A stretch of DNA of 64,000 nucleotides from Rhinopomastus cyanomelas (taxonomy: Eukaryota > Chordata > Aves > Bucerotiformes > Rhinopomastidae). The stretch lies in the NCBI GenBank assembly GCA_013400115.1, contig VXBP01004058.1, positions 55,826 through 119,825 on the forward strand. The letters are read 5' to 3'. Below are positions 50,301 to 62,700 of the stretch, one piece after another (within the stretch, counting starts at the first letter, position 1; each line of letters opens with the position of its first letter). The notes beneath the pieces were generated by a model. It was given only the letters and a program-made list of their open reading frames with translations, was not told where the DNA came from and made no database searches. The position numbers and the translations under genes are program-made.

Positions 50301-53300
50301 TCAAATATGTCAGCCCACCACTGACCTCAGAATCAGGTGCTCTCTACCTATTGTACCTATTTCTACTGAATTCAGTTTTATTCAACTGAGGCAGCCAAAA
50401 ATTGAAAATGTGTGTGCTCGTGGCTTTTGTCATTTTCCAAGCACTGGAACATCACACTCCACCAGATGATGACCTCAGATAAAGCACCCTAAGCCAAATG
50501 AAGATCCCGAGAGAAATTAGATGGAGGGAGGAGGAACCTCTCATTTCTACCAGCACAAAGGCCATGGAAATTATTGAAAGTACTGGACAAACAGCTATAA
50601 ATGTTTGATTCACCCATGTGGAGGAAAATCACAAGCCTTGCCATTTACTAAAAATACTGTCTGAAAAATGGGAAGGACATTCAATATGCCAGAATATCTG
50701 ATGGTATCACTAGTCCAGGTAGAAGAGGAGTACAAAAAAGAAAGTTCAGGAGCAGAAGCTGGAAATTTTCATCAAGAAGTCAGGTTTCACCAGAGAATCC
50801 CATGTAACGATCAATCAGGGACCAGTTAGTCTCTGACAACCCAATTCAAGAGGGTCAGTAGTACAAGAGTATTAGTTCTAGATAAAACATAGAGTAGGTT
50901 TAAAAAAATCATTGTGGGTTTAGGAAAGCATTAGTAGGATAACTTTCTTCACAAGAATGTAAAAATGGTACCACAAAGTCATCGCTTCATGACACAGGCT
51001 GTATTTAGCTGAGCCTGCACCATGTTTCATTACTTACATTTCATTACAGAGGACACTGATACAACTTGTGCTTTCATTTATCTTACCATCACATTTCAGT
51101 GCAAAAAAGTATATGTCAGTGAATGAACCATCTTACATTCCAATAGGTGTATTAGTCAGTTAACCCATCAGTAAAGTATCTGCGTTATGGGCAGTAAAGT
51201 AACAGCAGTAAGTCCCTGTTGATTGACTAGTGCTTTGATTGAGAACTAGTGCTTGAGCCTATTCCAAACTAAAGGAAACACATCTATTACTTTCCTCTTC
51301 AGAGGAAACAAGTGTATTAATTTTCTTTAAAGATTCTTTATGCCTTGATTTCTCTTGTACTATAGCAGCCCGAATCCTTGAGAACATGGACCCCACTGCT
51401 GAGCCCTGCAATGATTTTTACCAATACGCCTGTGGAGGGTGGCTAAAGAGGAACGTCATTCCAGAGACCAGCTCCCGTTATAGTAACTTTGACATTTTAA
51501 GAGATGAACTAGAAGTTGTTTTGAAAGGTCAGTGAGGTTTATGTTTGTGGACTATATAAAGTTTTTTCCTGGGCTTACATGTTATCCTAATAAGATGCGG
51601 TTGTCTAGCTAAGCTTAAAGCACTACTAAATATTTCGGTGTATTTTAGTGTTCGAGTTGGGACAAGTCCACTACAGTGTTCTCTCAGATAATGCTGTGAA
51701 AGTTACGCTATTGTGTCTGACCTGGAACAGAGCTGACCCTTCTGGTATCTGGACTGTGTGCTCATCTGCATATTATCACAACTGAAATATATATCCTCAC
51801 CCTCTGGCACTAACCATAGGCAAGCGGGGTGAGGACATGGAAGTCTGCTGTGTCCAAACCAGTTGAAGTGCTGGAAGCTGCTCTTTGGCAGCCCTGTATT
51901 CTGCAGGTCTCTATTCCATCAGATAAATCCCAGAAAGCAGGCAAGCAACTTTCTAACTAGTCACATCATAAACTTACAAATATTCCTTTTTCCATAAAAG
52001 GTAATTGTGTCAACTTGTCCGTATTTTCATTTTCCAGACACAAATAACAAAGAGTCAGTTTATACTCATGAACCATTCTCCAAACCACTCTCTCCACAAT
52101 GAATAGACAGATAATCTCCAGAGCTTTATTTCCTTCAGCTTCCGAAAGGCAGAGCCTCCCTGCAAGTGGAGATGGACATGGAGTACTTACTGTTCACCCT
52201 CTGCTCCTCAGCATGGTGTCCAGTACGGTTCCTTCAGTATGTTTCCAATAAAGGTCAGATACCAAGACATACTTGCTGTGTGTTCCAGATGTCCTCGACA
52301 CACCGAGCAGCAATGATATTGCAGCAGTGCAGAAGGCCAAAACTCTGTACAGATCATGTGTAAATGAAAGTAAGTGTCTCCGGGATTTATTCCATATAGG
52401 ATATACAAACATCATAAAAGAATCCCATTTTTGCAGTCACCTATACCTACATCTGCCCAATTCCTGTGCCTCACTTTTCAGAAATTCTTTGTGAAAACTA
52501 AAATGTTCTCTAGGGTCACATGAGAATGGTAATAGTAAAATGGTATTGCATCTCCTGTTCTAGTAGCTCCAGTATTTAGGTGAGACCTCATTATGCTTCT
52601 GTTACCACTTTACTGCAGATACTTAAATCCTTTCAGTTAAATGTGAGTTAACTGCTTTGTAAAATCTATCAGGGATGAGCTGAACTGTAACTGTCATACC
52701 AAGCTTCCCAAAAGATAGGGAAATGATTTATTTCAAGAATTTGAGTGAGTTGCTGCTGCTGGAATGAGGACAGTACCATGGTGAACAGTACTGTCTAAAT
52801 CACATTTTTTAATGCTTCTCAAAAGTATTATTTCAAAATACCTGCAGAGTGAAAATACAACAGTTCTTCCATGCTGTGGTCACAGGGATTTGCATATGCT
52901 CTTTGCAGTCATGGCTGAAATGTTTTTCAAATTAAAAGTTACAGTACAGTCATACATCAGAGTGAACTCCTGTTGTAGTGATGGTGAGAACATTTTTCTC
53001 AGTAATAGAGAACTCACTGTAATAGTGTAAGACTCGTGTGGTTTAGAATGCCCTGGTAACTCCTTTTTTTTTCCCCAAAAGCTATCATTGACAGCAGAGG
53101 TGGAAGGCCTTTAATCAGTCTATTGCCAAATATATCTGACTGGCCTGTAGCAACAACTGACTGGGATTCTTCTTATGGTAAGATAATCAACGTTTATTTC
53201 CTTCTCAGCTAAAATTACTACAGTGTTGTACTTTAAATTGCATACCAAGTAAAGAGATTGCGTGTACCCTTCTCTGGCTTAGGTGCCACCTGGACAGCTG

Positions 53301-56300
53301 AGACAGCTATCGCACAGCTCAATTCCAGATACGGAAAAAAGGTCCTCCTTAATTTTTTTGTTGGCACGGACGATAAAAATTCCACAGCACATATCATTCA
53401 TGTAAGTCCCACTGGAAACCACTGCCTTGTCAACTGTAGGAGTGCAGCAAACTAATTAGAAGCACAGACATAGATAGATGTTAAACAGGAGAAACATCAG
53501 TTTGTAAAAACCATTCCTATTTCACCAGAGTAAGTTGTGGTTGAATTTGCAAATCTGTGCATTTTGTGAGTTGTGAGTCTGTGTGTGTAGTCTGTGATTT
53601 ATGAATCCGTGACGTTTATGAATCTGTGTAGTTTGTCAGTTGTGACTCCGTGTGGTTTGTAATTTGTGAGTCTGTGTAGTTTGTGATTTCTGAGTCTGTG
53701 TAGTTTTCAAACTTAAAATACCAGTTTCACAGGGCATGATTGCTCTCAAAGTCAACATCTTTATTCCAAATGCACACAGCGCATTTGGTCCTTAAGCACA
53801 TTTTAATTTTCATTTGAATTTACAGATTGATCAGCCAGGGCTTGGTCTGCCTTCTCGTGACTACTATGAGTGCACTGGAGCATACAAAGAGGTAACACAA
53901 AACTGACTACATTTTAGAAGTTTCGTCCTGTATTTTCAAGGCAAACATATCCTCCAGGACACACAAGATCTGACAAGATCCCTCAAGTCAACTGCTGAAT
54001 GAAAACACAGCAGCTAAATTATGTGTTGCTGTAGAAATGGCTTCAGATACCTAAAATCTCATACGGTCTTTAGTTTGTATTTAGTTATTTGCACACCTTT
54101 TCATTAGCCTGTTAGGACTGACAGTGTTAATGCTGGACAATTCTTGAAGTCCTTGAAGAGCTGAGAGTGAAGTGGCACAGCTGTTACACTACCGTAGAAA
54201 CCTTTAATTAGTCAGTCATCTTTTGTGTAATTAAAGGCAGAGGTGAGGAGAAACAGCATACAAAATATTTTGGGTCTGTAGGTACTTTGGTGACATGTTA
54301 ACAGTTAACACTCTAAAAGTGACTGCCTTTAATTACAGATCACTAGCTAGTAAAAACAATCATCCCCACATTAACTATTCCGTTCTGTTATGATCATGCT
54401 ATGGCCTGCAGGAGCTGGCTCGGGTACCTTCCTTGTACTGCATTGACTGAAGCACATTGAATTCAACTCCCATTCTAATCGCTGACCGACCCAAAGGTCT
54501 CATACTACATTCCACTGCCAGAAAGTAGAGGAGGAAGTACTTAAAAAAACCCCCACCAAACTCAGAGATTTATCACTGGAAGGCAGATACCTAGTATTCT
54601 AATAAGCACAAATAGCTTGAGCAAGAGAGGTTCCTCCTCTTGGTCCTAGTGCTCGGGGAGTTGCCTGCTGTTTGCTGCCGGGTCACCCTATGAGCACAAC
54701 GTCACAAACAATGTGTCTGCACTTCAACCTCTGCCGCTGTCAGGACTTCGCCAACTACAAGTGGAAGCTGCAAAGGACATATTTTAAAATCTTTTTCCCT
54801 CATAAGATATGTGACTGCTGTACTCATACGGGTGTTATTCTAAGTTCCCACTAAAACATCTGAGAGTATTTACACAGCCATCTGGAATTAGTTCTTTGCT
54901 GCTTGACCATGTGCTTCAGGACAAAAATTAAATCCATTGACTGATACCTGAAGATCTCTGACGTACTGGTTTGAGTTATCCCTGCACTGCATTTTAAGAA
55001 ACAGTATTTGGGTATTTTAAAATGGCATTTACAGGGCACTCTCTTTTTTGATTTGTCATAGCTCTCAGTGTTTTCATGGGCTTTTCCCTTTCTGGTAAAA
55101 TAATCTGTCATTAAAAGTAACACTGATGATTCAGTCCTTGGAGGTGCTGTGAGCAGCCATTTTTTGGAAGCTTGCTGTCAGCACTTCTCAGGGGCTGCTC
55201 TGAGGTTTCCAGCACTGTTGGTGGGCAGGAGAGGCTGCTGGGAGCTGTGTGGCAAGGAGGGCAGTTCTCAAAATATAAATTCAGGAAAGGGCTGTGCCCT
55301 ACTGTCTGAGGAGCTGAGCACACCAAAATACTTCTGTTACCAAAATTACACCTTATTCGTCCTGCGCTTTATCACTGTCCTAGTAGGTTACACTATTCTG
55401 TGTAAAATACACCAAGTATTAGACAGTTAATCTAATCCAGTGTATTTTTATTTGCATTTTAAAGCATACTGAAAACAGCAATTTTTGCTCAGAGAAAAAT
55501 GTGTGTCTTATCAGAGAGGAATTAGAATAATATTCCAAAATATGATAAATGTATAAATTAAATACATAAAAAATGAGTTATGTAGGTATTTGACAGTGTA
55601 ACTTTTAAGATCATACACTTCCACTTTTCCATTCTTATCTTTGGTGAATTGTCTGATGTTCAATTTACCATACGCTATGTTGTCTATAGTATCTCTAGAT
55701 ATATGTTGTGCAGATGCAGCAGCACAATTTCTAACTGTTCCTCAGTGTGACAGACAAGTTTCAGGCTGCTTCTGGGAGTCATATTTCCCCAGTGTCAATC
55801 CAACAGCACCCATCAGCATTTTGCTGGGTTTTCTGTTTCTGGGAACAGCAGTATTTTTGGAAGTTGTAATTAAAGTGAGCTAGAAAAAACATGGTGATGG
55901 TTTAAATATGGATGTACAAATGTCTCATTTTAAATAATGAAAACACAGGGCAGTCATCAGGCCTATTTAGCTTTCAACAGTGCTACAAATTATGCAGTGG
56001 TTTTTCCACACAGGAATTGTCAGCGCTAATTTCTATTTGTGATCTAACAGTGTCTTTCAGAATAAACTGCTATTGAACTGTTTGAGATCTGTAGTTCATA
56101 AAAAGGAAAATGAACCCTTAAAGATAATCATTGTATGCCCTACTCTGAAGAGTGCTAAGACGTTTGTATTTTTTCCTACAGGCATGTTCTGCCTATGTGG
56201 ATTTNTATTCATTGTATGATAATCAATTGTATGTAATCAATTGTAAGATAATCATTGTATGCCCTACTTTGAAGAGTGCTAAGACGTTTGTATTTTTTTC

Positions 56301-56704
56301 CTACAGGCATGTTCTGCCTATGTGGATTTCATGATTTCTGTGGCTAAACTAATCCTGCAAGAAAGAAATATCTCTGTCAATGAAAACATCATCACTGAGC
56401 AGATGAAGAAGGTTATGGACCTGGAGACAGAGATTGCCAATGTAAGAAAAGCATTTTTAAGGCATCCTTCAAGTAACTGCCTGTTTTCTGAATACCTAAA
56501 ACAGTGAACTGTAAACTGAGATACTTGCTGTTGTTACTTTGTGGGACCAGAAATGTTTGGGGTCTGGAGCACCTAAGAGGAACTCCAAACGAGGACACAT
56601 GCCTTCTGCTCAGCAAGGGAAAATATTTGAGTTATCTGTTTTCCAAATAGCAAAATGTTTTATCCTAATCTGTTCACAGAAACCCAACAAGACAAGAAAG
56701 AAAG

Positions 56705-56739
<35 letters not shown>

Positions 56740-59700
56740 CTTGGTTTTTAGTCTCTTTTAGAAAGTGAGTTTTGGGAGATGCTTCCGCATGGCTTTTCCC
56801 TTTGTTGCACTTCCCCACTTGGTTCCCAGAGCTGTGGATTCCCAGCCTGGGCCATGCCGTGCCACACAGTCATTTTTGTCCTGCACAAGCTACTCCACAA
56901 TACATATGGTCAGAAGCATCTGACTTTGATTTCCTTCAGTGTTTCCTGAAACACACACCTCTGGGCTTGGATCAGTGACGGAAAATTTATGGCAAGAAAA
57001 GAAATTCATTCAACCACAACTGAAGTATCTCTTGAGCAGTTGCTGCTGGTAGGGAGTACAGCTGACAGTGGCTAAGCTGCCATCACCTTGCTGTTTAACC
57101 TCTTCTGTTGAAAACCCAGCACCTGCCAGAATGTCACTGGAAGAGAGCTGGGAGTTTGTTAAAGCGAACGCAGAATACAGTAGTGAATGCAAAACAGATT
57201 AGAAAAGAGAAGTGGAAGAGAAACTTCTTTGGAAAAGGATAGAGAGATAAAATCAGACTGGGCATGACTGATTTTTCCACACAATTTGAATGGCTAAAAT
57301 CTGTTATTGCCCCTGAGTGAGTCAGTAGTGGTGCAGGTTCTCCCATGAATTACTGTAGTGAACCATGAATTTGCTTTCTTTTTACTGCCACTTAAACTCA
57401 AATCCCTGTGAACTAACCCAGTAGTTTTCTCCTTATTAACTTCGTTAGGCAACAACCAAATCTGAAGACAGAAACGATCCACTTCTGCTGTACAATAAAA
57501 TGACCTTGGCACAACTCCAAAATAACTTCTCACTGGAAATTGATAATAAGGTGAGTGATCAATACTCTGGTATTTTAACCTCTAACTTCTGACTGGTGGG
57601 AGTAAACAATGAAGACTGACAATGTTTTCTTTTGAAGATCTTTTTTGAGATGAAATACACTTAAAATGGAACAGGATACCTGACGTGCCCCTCAGCTTAC
57701 CTAAATGTCTGATTATGTTAAGTACAATGTAAAAGACTTTGCTTCTGTACCCCTTTTCTCCTAACTGGAAGGCAGATCTTGCCCTCTGCTTCAACACAGA
57801 GAAACAGAAAAGGACAAAGATTAAAAAAAAGCACCATGAGTTTGATTTATCCTCATTAGTTTGGGGTGGTAAATCCCAGAAAACCTGCACGTACATGCTG
57901 GAGGTCAGGGGAGGATCCTTAAAAGAGTGTAATTACATTCCCTTCGTGTAACTACACAGCAGCTCCAGAGAGCTCAGGACAAAAGTTCTGACTGTAGTTA
58001 ACAAGTGATTCAAATTTCAGGCCTCTCTGCTCATCCAGAGCTGCAGATTCAGAACAGAAAGCCCTGTTTTTCCCATATATCCCGTGCAGTGGGCCTACAG
58101 CAAGCAGATAAGAGTCCAGGAAGTCACGACTATGAATTAGGGTATTTCTCCCACTCCTCCCACTGCACCGGGATGTTGCTGCTCTGCCTTTCCTTATGTC
58201 CTGCGCCATGTGCCGTTTGTGCAGTGTAACCTTTAGTTCATCACACCACCAAGACCAGCTAAAGACCAGCCAAGATGTTGATAACACAGGTGTGCCCCTC
58301 AGTGACATCATGGCTTATGAGATACAGCTGGGTTTTATAACAAAACAGTACTTGTCGTGAAAGGGAAGCAGCGAGCTGAGGTGTCAAATGGAGAGGACTG
58401 ATTGGACTGGCCGGAGGGCACATCTCAGGCTTCTGAGGTCACTAAGGTACTATGAAATGCTGTTATTTCCACCACAGTTTCATAATCACTGCTAGTTTTA
58501 TTAACTTGAAATTCTTCAACTTTCAATTACAGGGCCGTTCACTTTGGCCTGCCTTAATTTGTTCCATAATTTGCCTTCTCCCCTAGGTTGTAGTTAACAG
58601 ACACCACTGCAGTTATATGCCAGGAACTAACTTCTCTTGTCACACAATGGTATTGCCCTGGTTATTTTAAGTTTCTGGGGAGTGTTGCAGATCAGCAATA
58701 ATCATCTGCTCTAAATTTATCCAAAAATGCTCAAAAGACACATGATGGGAGTTGGTAGCGTTGCTCTAATGGTCTAAGGATAGAACAGCAATTATTCCCA
58801 AGAACAGCTTGAAGTTCACTATGTCCTGAAGACATTCTGTGCATGAAATTATCTGCTCTCCTCAGCAACATCAGTGTGTCTAATAGAAGACGTTCCACCT
58901 TCCACTAACACAATTTTGAGTAGGTACTAGGTCATGAAAGCTACATGGGCCTGTGGCAAAGGTGACTACCAGCATAAATAAACAAGGCTTAGGGCTAGCG
59001 TGGCAGAAATCGAACAAGAACTCTGACCTTTGTCTGTCACAGCACATGGCAGACAAGCTGCTATTGGATCTTCTTCAGCCACTATCAAATCTCCACTATC
59101 TAAGCTGCGGCACGCAGAAGAAAAGTCATTACAGATAGGGGATGTAGTGTGTCTGGTCTAAAGCCCATTAAACTAAATCCTTTAATGGACTTCAGTGTAC
59201 TTGAGAACCAGTCCTTACCACATACTTCAGAATGGATTATCAAGCAGCACAAATCTTAGCACTGTCCCACAGATAACACAAATGAGGCTCTCAGTCATGC
59301 CTTGAGTGATATTTCTTAGCCAAACAGCAAAAAGGCAAGTGAAGATTTTAGTGTGCTGCTTTTGTTTCTCCAAGCTAAAAGGGCTATAACAATTTTAATC
59401 GTGTTTGTTTGAAATCACAACAGTATCTTGACTCTTTCTGCTCAATACCACCCTGTTCCATAGGATTTCAGAGCACAAAAGAAATGTATTATCTCAGATA
59501 TGAATCCCGCGTACAAGTAGTGCAGCTGTCAGAACTAAAGGCAGACCATGTGTTACACAAACATATTTAAACTGGAAAAAACAGCTACATACTATTTATC
59601 ATTTCACCATATAATAATGTGTATTGATTTTCCAGGTATTTAACTGGTCAAAATTCATAAATGACATCATGTCAACTGTACAAATCAACGTTGAGAACAC

Positions 59701-62700
59701 CGAACATGTCATTGTTTATGATCCAGACTACCTTATCAAGCTCAAACCTATTCTTAAGAAATACACACCCAGGTAGGTATGGCAGGTATTTTTGATTAGG
59801 ATCTTCTTTCCAATAAACTTCCAAAGCCTAAAAACTTTGCCAACTTCAACAGGATGCTCAAGCACATGGGCTCTGCTTTATGTCGAGCTGCAGCTCCAGG
59901 TGGGAGCTGTGGGTGTCAGTTCCAAACAGGCTGAGATATTTAAAAATCCTTTAACATGCTGCCCAGAGATGTGGTGGAGTTGCCATCCCTGGAGGTGTTT
60001 AAAAAATGAGATGAGGCCCTGGTGAACAAAATTTAATGGGCATAGTCGGGCCAGGTGGATGGCTGGACTTGGATGATCTTGTAGGTCTCTTCCAACCTTA
60101 ATGATTCTATGATTATTGTTGCTCTATCAAACAGAGACCTTCAGAATTACATGACCTGGCGCTTCATCATGGATCTCGTCAACAGCCTAAGCCGTAACTA
60201 CAAGGACACCAGGAATGCTTTTCGTAAGGTGCAGGAGTGAATCTTTCTTTAAGTTGTGTGCTTGTACTATATAAAAATGTAATGTGTTTTGAATTTTGTA
60301 CAGTTACTTACAGAGCTTTTGCTGTGTAAACTAATAGCTCCTGCTGCAGCCTGCTTGTGTAAAAGGAATTGCTAAGAAGGAAATGGGTTTAGGACAAACA
60401 GATTTCTAGTCTATCCAGCTATTTGTCAATAACGAGTTACAGAAAGCTCCAATACCACAGGCTCTGCATGGAGCCCTGCAGCAGAAATCCCTGTGCTGTA
60501 AGCTGGTGATACTTCCAAAAGACCACTGCCACATCCCTAAGTAATTCAGTTCAAGGTGTAGCAGTTACAGAGATTTTGACACCAAAAGTCATTAATCTCT
60601 ATTTCTAAAGAGATGGGGAGCTGCTTCATTATGGAACATAGACTTTACTGCAGCATGTGATTTTGGAGAGTTGGCCTAGAAGGATGCTGTCTGCTCCAGT
60701 CCTTGCATTCAGGTGTCACGCTGTTAGGTTATCCACTCAGCTTTATCACCTAGCTATACGTTATCGTATAATGTATGTCTTTACATACCTTGTAGCAACA
60801 TCACATAAGTGAGCTGCTACTTTGCAAGCTCTCAAAGGTGGGACGCTCTGACAGAAGCTGCTGGGTGGGTAGCAAACACAGTCTTACAACTGCAGAAATT
60901 AATTTGCTTTATAATCACGGTGGCCCTGTCAGAGCTGGGAGCGCAGAACTGATCACTGAACAGCAACAGCTTTCTGTCAGTGTATACTACTCCTCCTGAA
61001 CTTCTCCCACTCTTAGCTTTTAGAGCAGTTTTCTTCTATATCTCATGTTTTGAAAGGATAAATCATCTTGCTAATGATTCTGCTATCTTCTCAGCCTGTG
61101 ACAAACGTTCCCATTACAGTGAGTCCACCCAACCACCATAAACAAAAATGGGAATTAAATCCCTGTATTTAAGGCCAATTAGGCTCTGAAACACACATCC
61201 ACCAGTCACTCACCATTCTCCCCTGTCGCACATGAGCCCACAAGTCCATGGTTCACCTAATGCTTGTGTTCCACAGGCACTTTACGGCACAACATCTGAA
61301 ACTGCTGTTTGGCGGCGCTGCGCAAACTATGTCAATGGCAACATGGAGAATGCGGTGGGACGGCTCTATGTGGAGGAGGCATTCGCTGGGGACAGTAAAC
61401 ACGTGGTAAAGCCTTAGCAAACTCAGCCCATGTGCCATCTAAGTGTCACTTGACTGTGCCTCACAGTTCTCTACATAGCTGTGATTACATACACTTATTA
61501 AACAAACTAGGAACATGGAAAAATAACAGGATCATTTTCTGTGGATTTCTAACATCTGATGTTTTTTCCAAGGTGGAGGAAATGATTGCAGATATACGTG
61601 ATGTTTTTATAAAAACCTTACATGAACTGACCTGGATGGATGCAGAAACCAAAAAGAAAGCAGAACAAAAAGTAAGTTAAAGCTTAAATGACTGGTAATA
61701 TGCATCTCTGTAAAAACACATTATAAAAGAAGCTGAGTAAGGTTTGGGTTAAAAAAACTTTGTTTGACAACTCAAAGTCTCAAACTTCGGGAACATTTTT
61801 TAAAAACCCCTCTTTCTGCTCCACTGCAGATGTGGGAGCAAGTTAAGAAATATGGATACAGACTCAAACTGAGTCAAGCTGATTTCTGGAAATTTGTGGA
61901 AGTGTTTTCCTACAATGTCCTTCAGGTTAAAAAGGTCCAGTTACTAACTGTAGTTCTATTTTAGATGCTGGAAAAGATGTCAGATATTTCAGGATTTTTA
62001 CTATTTGTTTAAATCAGCCTTTGAACTCAAAAGAATAGTTGAAGTAACTCGAGCTGTCTCGTGCACATGCTGTAAGTTTACCTCTGCAGGAACATACTTT
62101 CCAGAATTTTCTGGTGTTATAATTAACCATAAGCTTTACTTTCAATGAATAAAAAAATTGTTACCAAAATTTAAATACCATTAACATCCTGGATTTCGGC
62201 AGTTGTTTCCATATTGCATTTATTATGCAAAGATTGTAAATCACAAGATTGATTTAAAAATACTATGGCTATCAAATGATCTTATCCCTAGGCCTCAGCA
62301 ATCAGGGAGAGAATCGGTTACCCAGACGAGATCGTGACTGATGACAGCAAGCTGAACACCGAGTACCAGGAGGTAAGACGTTGCAAGGGTAAATAGAGAA
62401 GAGTCTGAAGTGAAAAAAGTGTGGATCTGCACTCAGGCCAGACCCAACTATACCACCTTAATCTGGTGTTCAGCTCCAGGCGTCAAAAAGACCATGAAGA
62501 TAAAGATCTCTGGAAAAATTATGCAGCAGCTATGCATATTCAACTACAATATATACTCTGTGAAGTAGCAGAGCACTGCAGATCAAATTCTAATTATAGA
62601 TCAAAAAATACTCTTAAAAACATATCACTTAGCTCATCATGCTGCAAACTAGATTTTTCAGAGCTTTAATTAAAAGCCAGTGCCACTAACACCAAGTACG

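Larger units (their letters stand above)
47301..51365 (+). other. MME: MME introns 2 and 3 (around microexon 3)
   Basis: Intron 2 (47301-48702) is AT-rich with nothing recognised. Intron 3 (48739-51365) holds one old minus-strand CR1 remnant at about 50022-50159 and otherwise nothing that I recognise. Confidence 0.7.
51528..56306 (+). other. MME: MME introns 4 to 8
   Basis: Introns 4 (51528-52288), 5 (52370-53081) and 6 (53178-53282, only 105 bp) show nothing beyond splice sites. Intron 7 (53402-53825) carries a 24-bp minisatellite. Intron 8 (53892-56306) is AT-rich and ends with the duplicated acceptor block before exon 9. Confidence 0.7.

Noticed and set aside
56152..56334. A reading frame running from the first exon 9 copy through the N into the second
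   Set aside because: It depends on the N being exactly one base and leaves the MME frame; it ends shortly after entering the second copy.
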